A stretch of 32,371 bases of DNA from Flavobacteriaceae bacterium. Its GTDB lineage: Bacteria; Bacteroidota; Bacteroidia; Flavobacteriales; Flavobacteriaceae. The position numbers and the translations under genes are program-made. The notes beneath the pieces were generated by a model. The model was not told the DNA's origin. It searched no databases and saw only the letters and a program-made list of their open reading frames with translations. Numbering within the stretch: position 1 is the first letter of the stretch; each line of letters opens with the position of its first letter. Positions 1-8,174 of this stretch are shown here, piece by piece. The DNA is taken from contig JAOZVI010000015.1 of assembly GCA_029938265.1 (NCBI GenBank), positions 1 through 32,371 of the forward strand. Reading direction: 5' to 3'.

Positions 1-278
1 TTTATCAATTCTTTATCCAAATGCGTATTGATCATTTGTATTATTTTTTCATTTCCATAACTCAATTCCTCACGCAAAGTTGAAGAAGTTAATTTTACGA
101 TCAATAGATCGTTTTTTAATACTACCGTATCAGTATAGCTCATAACACCTTTACCCATTACAGTCTTCCATGCATCTTTTACGGCTATTTGATCAATACC
201 CTTTTGTAATCTGTTTTTTTGTAACAGATCTTGTATGATATCTTTTATGCTAAAGGTTTCGTTTTCTCGTTTTGACAT
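1..278 (-). CDS. DUF721 / DciA-like protein, C-terminus cut by window edge
   Basis: This gene is not in the ORF track because it runs off the left edge. From the ATG at 276-278 the minus strand reads open for 92 codons, starting MSKRENETFSIKDIIQDLL and containing the pattern AVKDAWKTVMG followed by a hydrophobic strand and LREELSYGNEKII. That arrangement is typical of the small DUF721 proteins of Bacteroidota, which are about 95-100 residues long, so only a few residues and the stop are missing. DUF721 is related to DciA, which helps load the replicative helicase DnaB in bacteria lacking DnaC; a role here is inferred from family alone. It lies 29 bases downstream of recF on the same strand and probably shares its transcript. 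Confidence 0.8.
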   Translation of the reverse strand, partial: MSKRENETFSIKDIIQDLLQKNRLQKGIDQIAVKDAWKTVMGKGVMSYTDTVVLKNDLLIVKLTSSTLREELSYGNEKIIQMINTHLDKELI

Positions 279-307
279 TTTTAATTTTAACTGATCTTAC
301 AATTTTA

Positions 308-1405
308 TTATAATTGAAACATTTTATAATCCAAATTTACTTTTTTAATGATACTTTCTGCACGCTCAGCATGGGTATCTGTTATAAAAATTTGTCCAAA
401 ATTCTTATCATTTACCAGATTGATTAAATGGCTTACCCTGTTCTCATCCAGTTTATCAAAAATATCATCTAAAAGTAAAATTGGGGTAATATCTGACTGT
501 TGTTTTACAAAATCAAATTGTGCTAATTTTAAAGCAATTAAAAAAGATTTTTGCTGACCTTGAGAGCCATTTTTCTTAATTTGGTGACCATTTAAATTAA
601 AAATCAGATCATCTTTGTGTACACCTACACTTGTGTATTGCAAAATTCTATCTCTTTCTAAATTCTCAATAAGTATTTTTTGAAAATCATTTGAATTTAA
701 TTGAGATCTGTACTTTAATTCGACACTTTCTTCAATCGTATTTTCAATAAAATTACCTATGATCTGCTTGTATCTTCTTTGAAATATAGGAATAAATTCT
801 GATAAAAATTCTTTGCGCTTTTCAAATATTATTTCTCCTAAACTTACCAATTGCTCATCATAGACATCAATATTTGTTTGATCAAAAGTACGATTGGCTG
901 CAAAATATTTTAATAATGAATTTCGCTGCGCCAGGACTTTGTTATAGTTGATTAAAAATTGTAAATATTCTTTATCGTATAAGGAGATAATGCTATCCAT
1001 AAACTTTCTTCGCATATCGCTGCCTTCAATAATAAGATTTGTATCTGAAGGTGAAATAATTACAACCGGGAGTAAACCAAAATGATCCGATAATTTATCA
1101 TACTCTTTACCATTTCTTTTGATCAATTTTTTATTTCCTCTTTTCAAGCTACAACTGATAAGCTCCTCACGTTTGTTTTTCTGAAAATTCCCCTCAATTA
1201 CAAAAAAATCTGTGTTGTATTGAATATTTTGCGAGGCTACCGAATTAAAATATCCTTTTGTATAAGATAAATGATAAATAGCATCCAAAACATTGGTTTT
1301 TCCTACACCATTATTCCCAACAAAACAATTAATTTTCTCATCAAAACTAAAAGATTTTGAAGCAAAATTCTTGTAATTAACCAATGTTAATTCTTTTATA
1401 AACAT
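308..1405 (-). CDS. recF: DNA replication and repair protein RecF
   Basis: RecF is an SMC-like ATPase that acts with RecO and RecR to load RecA at single-strand gaps. The 365-residue length is normal. Walker A is GNNGVGKT at about residues 30-37, the ABC-type signature region reads [13 protein letters not shown], and Walker B is [15 protein letters not shown] near the C-terminus, followed by the [10 protein letters not shown] segment expected in the family. The start at [14 protein letters not shown] puts the first beta strand exactly at the N-terminus as in other RecF proteins. It is divergent from the TPR gene across about 200 bases and sits directly upstream of the DUF721 gene, a pairing consistent with a replication/repair unit. 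No clear promoter box was seen on this strand. Confidence 0.97.
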   Translation of the reverse strand: MFIKELTLVNYKNFASKSFSFDEKINCFVGNNGVGKTNVLDAIYHLSYTKGYFNSVASQNIQYNTDFFVIEGNFQKNKREELISCSLKRGNKKLIKRNGKEYDKLSDHFGLLPVVIISPSDTNLIIEGSDMRRKFMDSIISLYDKEYLQFLINYNKVLAQRNSLLKYFAANRTFDQTNIDVYDEQLVSLGEIIFEKRKEFLSEFIPIFQRRYKQIIGNFIENTIEESVELKYRSQLNSNDFQKILIENLERDRILQYTSVGVHKDDLIFNLNGHQIKKNGSQGQQKSFLIALKLAQFDFVKQQSDITPILLLDDIFDKLDENRVSHLINLVNDKNFGQIFITDTHAERAESIIKKVNLDYKMFQL

Positions 1406-1476
1406 AAAATGATCGCAATTTTATATTTTGAAAGTTAAATTATTTGAAAACAATTTCTTGCTTTATACATTCAACT

Positions 1477-1527
1477 ATTTGATTTACTTTAATTTACAAA
1501 TCATATCAAATTTGTAATTAATCAAAT
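1477..1527. promoter_or_regulatory. Nested inverted repeats between divergent recF and TPR gene
   Basis: An outer pair ATTTGATT (1477-1484) and AATCAAAT (1520-1527) encloses an inner perfect pair TTACAAAT (1494-1501) and ATTTGTAA (1510-1517) with an 8-base loop. The spacers are unequal (9 and 2 bases), so this may be two independent dyads or chance in A/T-rich DNA. The position in the divergent intergenic region fits an operator. The rest of the 1406-1608 gap is A/T-rich with only the promoter at 1581 recognisable. Confidence 0.35.
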
Positions 1528-1580
1528 ACAAAAAAACAAAATTTAAGTGTAATTTCATCGCTAGTTTTCAATAAAAATTA

Positions 1581-1588
1581 TATTTTTG
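1581..1588 (+). promoter_or_regulatory. Bacteroidota -7 box (TATTTTTG) for the TPR gene / ribH unit
   Basis: TATTTTTG matches the Bacteroidota sigma consensus TAnnTTTG and lies 20 bases before the ATG at 1609, predicting a start site near 1594 and a very short leader. No clean TTG -33 element is seen at the expected distance. Confidence 0.6.
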
Positions 1589-1608
1589 CGCAATTAATAA
1601 ATAAAAAG

Positions 1609-2367
1609 ATGGCCACATATAAAAAAAGAGGAAATAAAGCTCATAAAAAAATTAATATTGAAGAACAAAGCACAACTGCTGAAGTTTTTAAAACCTTAGA
1701 TGACACTGCATCAAAATCAGAGCAATGGGTAGAAAAAAATCAAAGACCAATATTTATAGGCTTAATTATAATTACACTTATCATTCTAGGTTATTTAGCT
1801 TATAATAAATATATCGCTGAACCTAAAGAAAAAGAAGCAGCAGATGAATTGGCTTTTCCGAAAGAATACTTTGAACAAGCACAAAATACCACAGTTGCAG
1901 TTGACTCATTATATAGTTTGGCAATTAATGGTGCAGATGGCAAATATGGACTTGTCGATATAGTAGATAATTACGGAAGTACAAAAGCAGGAAATTTAGC
2001 AAAATACATGAGCGGAATTTCGTATTTAAAATTAGGTGAGTATGACAATGCCATTAAATACTTAAGTGATTTTTCATCAGATGATGAAATTATTGGTGCT
2101 CTGGCAAAAGGTAATATTGGTGATGCTTTCGCTGAAATTAATCAACCTGAAGACGCTTTAAAATATTATTTAGAAGCAGCTAATTTTAAAGATAATGATT
2201 TTTCAACACCTTTATATTTATTCAAAGCAGGGAATACCGCAATGGATCTTAAGAAATACAAAAAAGCTTTAGAATATTATACTAAAATAAAAGATAACTA
2301 TTCAAAATCTGAAGAAGCTAAAGAAATTGATATTTATATTCAAAGAGCTAAAATAGCAGCAGAATAA
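1609..2367 (+). CDS. Single-TM tetratricopeptide-repeat protein
   Basis: The 252-residue protein has a basic N-terminus, one membrane span at about residues 47-65 (PIFIGLIIITLIILGYLAY), and a long soluble region after it. TPR-like helical pairs are visible in the second half: ISYLKLGEYDNAIKYLSDF, IGDAFAEINQPEDALKYYLEA and AMDLKKYKKALEYYTKI. The topology is that of a membrane-anchored TPR scaffold with the repeats outside the cytoplasm, comparable to YfgM-type proteins, but no specific partner can be named. It is 12 bases upstream of ribH and probably cotranscribed with it from the TATTTTTG box. In Flavobacteriia a protein of this kind is often found next to recF and ribH, which agrees with a conserved but uncharacterised neighbour. 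Confidence 0.85.
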   Translation: MATYKKRGNKAHKKINIEEQSTTAEVFKTLDDTASKSEQWVEKNQRPIFIGLIIITLIILGYLAYNKYIAEPKEKEAADELAFPKEYFEQAQNTTVAVDSLYSLAINGADGKYGLVDIVDNYGSTKAGNLAKYMSGISYLKLGEYDNAIKYLSDFSSDDEIIGALAKGNIGDAFAEINQPEDALKYYLEAANFKDNDFSTPLYLFKAGNTAMDLKKYKKALEYYTKIKDNYSKSEEAKEIDIYIQRAKIAAE

Positions 2368-2379
2368 AAGCCAAATTTT

Positions 2380-2853
2380 ATGGCAACATCAAACTTATCA
2401 GCATACGATACCAAATCAATCCCAAATGCGAAAGACTTTCGATTTGGGATTGTTGTTTCTGAATGGAATCCTGATATTACTAAAAATCTTCACAAAGGTG
2501 CTTTTGAAACACTTTTAGATCACGGAACTAAAAAAGAAAATATCATAACACTTGATGTTCCCGGTAGTTTTGAATTGATTTACGGATGCAAACATCTTAT
2601 CAAAACGCATAAATTAGATGCCATAATTGCCATTGGCAATGTTATTCAAGGTGAAACTCGTCATTTTGATTATGTATGTGAGGCAGTCTCTCAAGGTATT
2701 AAAGATATTAATTTGCAATATAATGTACCAACTATTTTTTGTGTTCTAACTGATAATAACAAACAACAATCAATTGATAGATCAGGCGGGAAACATGGTA
2801 ATAAAGGTATAGAATCAGCTATTGCTGCAATAAAAATGGCAGCTATCAAATAA
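2380..2853 (+). CDS. ribH: 6,7-dimethyl-8-ribityllumazine synthase
   Basis: RibH condenses 5-amino-6-ribitylamino-uracil with 3,4-dihydroxy-2-butanone 4-phosphate to form the lumazine precursor of riboflavin. The 157-residue length is normal. Characteristic elements are VVSEWNPDIT near residue 26 (the W/F-N substrate loop), VPGSFELIYGCK at about 60-71, and GETRHFDYVC at 91-100 with the catalytic His at about 95. The C-terminal GGKHGNKGIESAIAAIKM also fits. It is the second gene of the TPR-ribH pair. No other riboflavin genes lie in the window, so the rest of the pathway must be elsewhere. Confidence 0.97.
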   Translation: MATSNLSAYDTKSIPNAKDFRFGIVVSEWNPDITKNLHKGAFETLLDHGTKKENIITLDVPGSFELIYGCKHLIKTHKLDAIIAIGNVIQGETRHFDYVCEAVSQGIKDINLQYNVPTIFCVLTDNNKQQSIDRSGGKHGNKGIESAIAAIKMAAIK

Positions 2854-2918
2854 TTTTTTTGATCTAACAAATCAATTCTTTAAAGTATCTATTCCAATAT
2901 CGTTTTAACAAAACTTTA

Positions 2919-2949
2919 TTTGATAACCTTTACATATTTTATATCTTTG
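2919..2949 (+). promoter_or_regulatory. Bacteroidota promoter for the 95-aa protein / mutL unit
   Basis: TTTG at 2919-2922 and TATCTTTG at 2942-2949 are separated by 19 bases, matching the TTG / TAnnTTTG arrangement. It is the best complete promoter in the window. The ATG at 2977 implies a leader of roughly 20 bases. Confidence 0.75.
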
Positions 2950-2976
2950 TATTTATCGATTTAATTTCGTTTTCTT

Positions 2977-3264
2977 ATGGTTGGAAATTTTTTTAAACCT
3001 CGTGCACATTACGTTTACAATTACAAACCTCGTTATTATGACGAGCGTAAAGAACGTATTGAAAATTTAAAAAAGAAATACGAAAAAAAAGATTCTGATG
3101 TTAACATTCCAAAAATAAGTATCAATAAAGATAATCTAAGACAAGATTGGGCGAAGCATAAAATAAGTACAAACAATAGAAATACAAATATCAGACTAGC
3201 CGTAATAATTGCAATCCTTGTTGGAATAGTTGCCTATATCTTTGAACTACATAAATTATTTTGA
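2977..3264 (+). CDS. Small C-terminal-anchored membrane protein, function unknown
   Basis: This 95-residue protein has an N-terminal aromatic and basic stretch (KPRAHYVYNYKPRYYDERKERI), a lysine-rich charged linker, and one membrane span at the extreme C-terminus (LAVIIAILVGIVAYIFEL). I do not recognise a named domain. Similar small proteins upstream of mutL in flavobacteria are sometimes labelled as riboflavin synthase subunits, apparently because of the nearby ribH; nothing in this sequence supports that. Its TGA overlaps the mutL ATG by one base (TGATG), suggesting coupled translation, and it has a strong promoter at 2919-2949. Real gene, unknown role. Confidence 0.8.
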   Translation: MVGNFFKPRAHYVYNYKPRYYDERKERIENLKKKYEKKDSDVNIPKISINKDNLRQDWAKHKISTNNRNTNIRLAVIIAILVGIVAYIFELHKLF

Positions 3265-5090
3265 TGCCGGATATCATTCAATTACTTCCTGATAATGTGG
3301 CCAATCAAATTGCTGCCGGAGAAGTTGTTCAACGACCTGCTTCTGTTGTTAAAGAATTATTAGAAAATGCCGTTGATGCAAAGGCAACTGACATTAAATT
3401 GATAGTTGTAAATGCCGGCCGTAGTTTAATTCAAGTAATTGATAATGGTGTAGGTATGAGCCAAACTGATGCCCGAATGTCTTTTGAACGTCACGCGACT
3501 TCAAAAATTAGAACCGCCGATGACCTTTTTAATTTATTTAGCAATGGCTTTCGTGGTGAAGCACTTGCCTCAATAGCTGCAATATCACATGTTACATTAA
3601 AAACCAAACAAGAAAACCAGGAGCTTGGCACTCAAATTCAAATAAATGGCGGTGAAATTATTTCCCAAGAAATGATTTCAAAATCAACCGGTACCAGTAT
3701 CGAGGTGAAAAATTTATTTTATAATATCCCTGCAAGGAGAAATTTTTTAAAATCAAATACTGTTGAAACCCGTCATATTATTGATGCTTTTCAACGTGTT
3801 GCTCTAACTTATCCCAGGATAAGCTTCTCTTTAATTCACAATGACAATGAAATTTTCAGGCTACCTGCTGGAAAATTAAAATTAGAAAAAGGTAATTTGA
3901 AACAACGGATCGTTAATGTTTTTGGTAAAAAAATTAATGAAAAATTAGTACCTATTCATGAAGAAACCGAAATTTTAAGAATTGAAGGGTTTATTGCCAA
4001 ACCAAATTACGCTAAGAAAAAACGAGGGGAACAGTTTTTTTTTGTAAATGAAAGGTTTATTAAAAGTCCGTATTTACACCATGCCATTTTAAATGGGTTT
4101 GAAAATTTAATACCTCATGGTTATCACCCATCCTATTTTTTATATTTAACAGTTCCTCCTAAAAGCATTGACATTAATATCCACCCTACCAAAACTGAAG
4201 TCAAATTTGATAACGAAAAGGACCTCTATGCAATTATTCGTTCTACAATAAAACATAGTTTGGGGCAATACAATGTAGCGCCAGTTTTAGATTTTGAAAA
4301 AAACCCTTCACTAGATACACCGTATGAATATAAAAACAAAGATGTTGATTCGCCATTGGTACATGTAGACCCTGATTTTAATCCTTTTGAAAATGAGGAT
4401 CGTACTAAAATTTTTCATCAAAAAAAAGATTTTAAACCAAGCTGGGAATCACTATATGCCAATATTGATAATAATGAAAAAGATGATACTTCTCTAAACC
4501 TTTTTGATAATGATCTTGAAAATAAGAGCAATACAACTTTTCAAATACATCAAAAATATATTTTAAGTACTATAAAATCGGGAATTGTATTAATTGATCA
4601 AAATGCTGCTCATCAACGAATATTATATGAGGAGTTTTTAAAAAAAATAACCGTTATCGGCATTGGAAGTCAACAATTATTATTTCCTAAGGAGTTCTCT
4701 GTTAACAAAAATGATGTCCAGATTATTATAGATCTTAAACCTGATCTTGAAAGTGCCGGATTTCAATTTGATATTTCAAAAAATGAAATAATTTCTGTAA
4801 AAGCAATTCCTGCTTCATTAAAAGAAGATCAAATCATCGATCTTTTTGAGATGCTGATCGATAATATTAAAAATGAAGTTCCTAATAGTAATTTTAGTCA
4901 ATTTGATAGTATCGCAAAAAGTCTGGCAAAAAGTACTGCCATTAAAAAAGGAACAAAACTTTCAATAAAAGAACAAGAAGAAATTGTAAATAATCTATTT
5001 TTGTGCAAAGAACCAAATTTTTCACCTTTTGGTAAAAAATCTTTTATTACAATTACAACAAAAGAATTAGAAGATAAATTCAATTTTTAA
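3264..5090 (+). CDS. mutL: DNA mismatch repair protein MutL with degenerate endonuclease motifs
   Basis: MutL couples MutS mismatch recognition to downstream strand removal. The N-terminal GHKL ATPase is intact: ELLENAVDA, DNGVGM and GFRGEALASIAAI, followed by the transducer domain (NERFIKSPYLHHAI, IHPTKTEVKF). The C-terminal dimerisation domain begins near residue 430. At about 445-456 the latent-endonuclease motif DQHA(X)2E(X)4E is changed to DQNAAHQRILYE, and the later metal-site motifs appear as AKSTAIKKG and NFSPFGKKS rather than ACHxA.. and CPHGRP. The track begins one codon early at TTG 3261; the ATG at 3264, overlapping the upstream stop, gives MPDIIQLLPDNV and 608 residues. The rhomboid gene follows after 9 bases. 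Confidence 0.96.
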   Translation: MPDIIQLLPDNVANQIAAGEVVQRPASVVKELLENAVDAKATDIKLIVVNAGRSLIQVIDNGVGMSQTDARMSFERHATSKIRTADDLFNLFSNGFRGEALASIAAISHVTLKTKQENQELGTQIQINGGEIISQEMISKSTGTSIEVKNLFYNIPARRNFLKSNTVETRHIIDAFQRVALTYPRISFSLIHNDNEIFRLPAGKLKLEKGNLKQRIVNVFGKKINEKLVPIHEETEILRIEGFIAKPNYAKKKRGEQFFFVNERFIKSPYLHHAILNGFENLIPHGYHPSYFLYLTVPPKSIDINIHPTKTEVKFDNEKDLYAIIRSTIKHSLGQYNVAPVLDFEKNPSLDTPYEYKNKDVDSPLVHVDPDFNPFENEDRTKIFHQKKDFKPSWESLYANIDNNEKDDTSLNLFDNDLENKSNTTFQIHQKYILSTIKSGIVLIDQNAAHQRILYEEFLKKITVIGIGSQQLLFPKEFSVNKNDVQIIIDLKPDLESAGFQFDISKNEIISVKAIPASLKEDQIIDLFEMLIDNIKNEVPNSNFSQFDSIAKSLAKSTAIKKGTKLSIKEQEEIVNNLFLCKEPNFSPFGKKSFITITTKELEDKFNF

Positions 5091-5099
5091 TAACTCACT

Positions 5100-5843
5100 A
5101 TGGGAAAAATTACCGATGCTGTTAAACATTTAATTATTATAAATGTTGTTTTTTTTGCTGCCAATTCATTTTTAGGTGTTGACCTTAATAATTGGTTGGC
5201 ACTTTATTTTCCAAAAAATGACCATTTTGGGGTTTGGCAAATTGTTACCCATATGTTTATGCACGGTAGCTTTATGCACATACTTTTTAATATGTATGCA
5301 CTCTGGGCTTTTGGCTCGCCACTTGAACAGATGTGGGGAAGAAATAAATTTTTATTCTTCTATTTCTCGGCAGGTATAGGTGCAGGATTAATCTATACAG
5401 CTGTTAATTATTTTCAGTATAACAATATTCATGAGGACTTAATAAATATAGGATTAACAAATGATGCCATTCAAAATATATTAGTTTCAGGCCAATATGA
5501 TAGTAGTATTTTAGATCATATTACTGAAAAACGTTTAGGTGAATTTTATCAAATCTACCATACACCTGCAGTTGGTGCTTCAGGTGCAATTTATGGCGTA
5601 TTAGTTGCCTTTGGCATGTCGTTTCCAAATGCAAAACTAGCTTTGATCTTTTTCCCTGTTCCAATTGCAGCAAAATATTTTATACCAGTTTTAATAGCAT
5701 TAGATTTATTTTCTGGTGTTACAGGCTTTTCATTATTTGGTGGAGGAATTGCACACTTTGCTCATGTTGGTGGTGCATTAATTGGTTTCTTAATGATGCA
5801 ATATTGGAAAAAGAATCAGTTTAATGATAACAGGTGGAATTAA
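5100..5843 (+). CDS. Rhomboid family intramembrane serine protease (first copy)
   Basis: Rhomboids cleave membrane proteins inside the bilayer with a Ser-His dyad. In this 247-residue polytopic protein the catalytic serine is in VGASGAIYG (S161) and the histidine is in AHFAHVGGALIGF (H222). The HILFN element at 60-64 corresponds to the HxxxN motif that supports the oxyanion hole. A longer hydrophilic insertion at about 104-155 separates the early spans from the GxSG span, a little larger than in compact bacterial rhomboids. The two rhomboid genes lie in tandem 23 bases apart, downstream of mutL. Substrates cannot be predicted. Confidence 0.93.
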   Translation: MGKITDAVKHLIIINVVFFAANSFLGVDLNNWLALYFPKNDHFGVWQIVTHMFMHGSFMHILFNMYALWAFGSPLEQMWGRNKFLFFYFSAGIGAGLIYTAVNYFQYNNIHEDLINIGLTNDAIQNILVSGQYDSSILDHITEKRLGEFYQIYHTPAVGASGAIYGVLVAFGMSFPNAKLALIFFPVPIAAKYFIPVLIALDLFSGVTGFSLFGGGIAHFAHVGGALIGFLMMQYWKKNQFNDNRWN

Positions 5844-5866
5844 CATTTTCAAATCAGAAATAATAA

Positions 5867-6724
5867 GTGGATTTTAAGTTTCAAGATATTAAATTAAAAT
5901 TTGACAATGCCAGCGTTGTATTGAAAATTATCTACATTACGGCTGCTGTTTTTATTTTTACCTTTTTAATAAACTCGATCTCTTTCCTTTTTAAAAGTGA
6001 AGGAAATTTTATGATTGAGTGGTTTGGACTCTCACCTCATTTTAATCAGTTTATCACAAAACCCTGGACCATTATCAGCTATGGATTTTTACATGAAGGT
6101 TTTTTTCATATCTTATTTAATCTATTGATCTTATATTATTTCGGTAATCTTTTTTTAAATTTCTTTAACGAAAAACAATTGCTTACTTACTACTTTTTTG
6201 GTATTATTTTTGGCGGAATTGTTTTCATGCTAAGCTATAATTACTTGCCAGCATTACAAACAAAAAAAGCAGTTTTGGTTGGCGCTTCAGCCGGTGTTAC
6301 AGCAGTTTTGGTTGGTATTGCTACTCGTATTCCCAATTACATACTTCGCTTTCAATTTATTGGAAATGTCAAATTGAAGATCATTGCAATTATTATTGTA
6401 GTACTTGATGTTATTCAAATTCCTAGTGGAAATGCAGGTGGTCACTTAGCTCATTTGGGTGGCGCTTTAACAGGTTTTTTATTATCAAATAATTTTAACA
6501 GCGGGACAGATTTTATCAATTGGACAGAACAATTATTTAAACCAAAAAAACAAAAACCTTTTAAAACCGTTTATAAGAATAAAAAAACTGCCAATCCTAA
6601 AGTACGTAAAACTGATGAACAACAAAGAAAAATTGATTCAATTTTAGATAAGATCAGTAAATCTGGATATGAAGCTTTAAGCAAAGAAGATAAAGACTTT
6701 TTGTTTAAAATAAGAAAAAATTAA
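5867..6724 (+). CDS. Rhomboid family protease with C-terminal cytosolic extension (second copy)
   Basis: This 285-residue paralogue also keeps the dyad: serine in LVGASAGVTA (S141) and histidine in GGHLAHLGGALTGF (H196), plus HILFN at 81-85. After the last span, about 75 residues form a basic linker and a small helical tail containing SILDKISKSGYEALSKEDKDFLF, which resembles the tail found on many Bacteroidota rhomboids (DUF6576-like). The start is a GTG at 5867; no nearby in-frame ATG exists before residue 49, which is already past the first span, so GTG is the likely start. It shares its transcript with the first rhomboid and the EEP gene 10 bases downstream. Confidence 0.92.
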   Translation: MDFKFQDIKLKFDNASVVLKIIYITAAVFIFTFLINSISFLFKSEGNFMIEWFGLSPHFNQFITKPWTIISYGFLHEGFFHILFNLLILYYFGNLFLNFFNEKQLLTYYFFGIIFGGIVFMLSYNYLPALQTKKAVLVGASAGVTAVLVGIATRIPNYILRFQFIGNVKLKIIAIIIVVLDVIQIPSGNAGGHLAHLGGALTGFLLSNNFNSGTDFINWTEQLFKPKKQKPFKTVYKNKKTANPKVRKTDEQQRKIDSILDKISKSGYEALSKEDKDFLFKIRKN

Positions 6725-6734
6725 TAGTAATTTA

Positions 6735-7751
6735 ATGAAAAACCTTTCATTTATAAATAAAATAATATTTTTTATCAATAACATTTTTGCTCTGTTATTT
6801 TTAGCTTCATTCGCCATACCTTTTATTTCCCCAAAAACACTTCCAGTCTTATCTGTATTGAGCTTAGCAGTTCCTTTATTGTTATTTATACATATCCTTT
6901 TTATCATTTATTGGTGGTTGGCGGGTGTTAAAAAACAATTTCTGCTTTCAGCCTTTTGTATTTTATTGGCCATATTTTTTTCTAATTTCCCTTATAAATT
7001 CAGCGAAAGAAATATAATTAGCGGCAATAGTTTTTCAATTATGAATTATAATGTGCGTCTTTTTAACAAATATCAATGGATTGAAGATGATAATATCCCT
7101 CAAAAAATATCTGATCTCATCAAACAGAATGATCCGGATATCTTAACCTTACAAGAATTATATCCTTCTACTGAAATCGATATTAACTATCCTTATAAAT
7201 TCATCGATTTTAAAGGTGATAATAAAATTTTCGGACAAGCAATTTTTTCAAAATTTGAAATTATCAATAAGGGTTCATTAGATTTTAATGATACCGATAA
7301 CAATGCCATTTTTATTGATATTTTAAAAGGAAGTGATACTATACGCATATATAATCTGCATTTAGAGTCGTTGGGCATAAAACCAAATAAAGATTTCTTA
7401 GGTGAAAAAGATTCTGAAAAAATGATAAAACGCCTTAGTAATTCTTTTGTCAAACAACAAGAACAAGTTGAAAAATTCAATATTCATAAAGACAAATGTA
7501 AATATAAAATTATTATAAGTGGTGATTTTAATAATACTGCATATTCATGGGCTTATCGCGAAATAAAGGGTAATTTAACAGATACTTTTTTGGTGTCGGG
7601 AAAAGGTTTTGGAAAGACCTATGATTTTAATAAATACCCACTGAGAATTGATTTTTTATTGGTGGATAAATATTTTAAGGTCAACCAACATGAAAATTTT
7701 GATGTTAAATATTCCGATCATTTTCCAGTCTTAGCGAAAATTAGTCATTAA
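6735..7751 (+). CDS. Membrane-anchored endonuclease/exonuclease/phosphatase (EEP) family protein
   Basis: The 338-residue protein has three hydrophobic segments in its first 95 residues, then an EEP (DNase I-like) fold. Motifs are in order: IMNYNVRLFN, DILTLQELYPS with the metal-binding Glu, ISGDFNNTAYSW with the catalytic Asp-Asn pair, and YSDHFPVLAKI at the C-terminus with the final Asp-His. All key residues are present, so a metal-dependent phosphodiesterase or phosphatase is expected. With the catalytic domain after three spans it probably faces outward, which would favour a role on extracellular nucleic acid, phospholipid or another phosphoester; the substrate is not decidable. Last gene of the mutL-rhomboid run. 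Confidence 0.9.
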   Translation: MKNLSFINKIIFFINNIFALLFLASFAIPFISPKTLPVLSVLSLAVPLLLFIHILFIIYWWLAGVKKQFLLSAFCILLAIFFSNFPYKFSERNIISGNSFSIMNYNVRLFNKYQWIEDDNIPQKISDLIKQNDPDILTLQELYPSTEIDINYPYKFIDFKGDNKIFGQAIFSKFEIINKGSLDFNDTDNNAIFIDILKGSDTIRIYNLHLESLGIKPNKDFLGEKDSEKMIKRLSNSFVKQQEQVEKFNIHKDKCKYKIIISGDFNNTAYSWAYREIKGNLTDTFLVSGKGFGKTYDFNKYPLRIDFLLVDKYFKVNQHENFDVKYSDHFPVLAKISH

Positions 7752-7817
7752 ATTTATTTACAAACCCTTTTTGTCTCAAAAACTTAAACAAACCCAACAT
7801 TAATTCGTGTCTGTTTT

Positions 7818-8135
7818 TCATACTTCAAATCCATAATCTCTTTCTACTTTACAGATTCTGACCTTATATGCTTTATACCACTTTTCTTTTCCTTTTTTTT
7901 GAGCTAACAAATGTTCGTTATTTAATTTCCAATCTCTAATTGCTTCCATGCTATCCCAATAAGAAACTGTAATTCCAATTTCTTCTCTAGCAGATTCAAT
8001 TCCTAAGAAACCTTTTGATTTTTTAGCTAAGGCTATCATTCTTTCAGAAGTTATTGAATAATTACGATTTTCTTCAGTTCGGATCGATGTGAAAATCACA
8101 GCAAAATATGGCGGTTTTGGACTTGTTGCTATCAT
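7818..8135 (-). CDS. Antibiotic biosynthesis monooxygenase (ABM) fold protein
   Basis: A 105-residue protein with the single ABM ferredoxin-like domain: FAVIFTSIRTEENRNY at the start, then RMIALAKKSKGFLGIESAREEIGITVSYWDS and the WYKAYKVRICKVERDY end. Family members are mostly small dimeric proteins; some are heme-degrading or quinone-type monooxygenases, but this stand-alone type is often annotated simply as an ABM-domain protein and its activity is unknown. It is transcribed towards the EEP gene and its ATG lies inside the promoter region of mtaB, so the two divergent genes share only about 39 bases of control DNA. Confidence 0.88.
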   Translation of the reverse strand: MIATSPKPPYFAVIFTSIRTEENRNYSITSERMIALAKKSKGFLGIESAREEIGITVSYWDSMEAIRDWKLNNEHLLAQKKGKEKWYKAYKVRICKVERDYGFEV

Positions 8136-8154
8136 AAATAATATTGTATTTTTG
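8123..8154 (+). promoter_or_regulatory. Bacteroidota promoter for the mtaB operon
   Basis: TATTTTTG at 8147-8154 is preceded by TTGTTG at 8123-8128; the second TTG is 18 bases upstream of the -7 box. It overlaps the first codons of the divergent ABM gene. The ATG at 8175 implies a leader of about 15 bases. Confidence 0.7.
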
Positions 8155-8174
8155 CAAACGCTAAAGATACATTA

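Noticed and set aside
348-557. Plus-strand ORF of 69 codons opposite recF
   Set aside because: It lies entirely inside recF, whose Walker B and signature motifs cover the same bases. Composition is that of a shadow frame.
3261-3263. TTG start for mutL in the track
   Set aside because: ATG follows immediately at 3264, overlapping the upstream stop in a TGATG arrangement.
7752-7817. Terminator between the convergent EEP and ABM genes
   Set aside because: The 66-base spacer has A and T runs but I could not find a hairpin with more than a few pairs.
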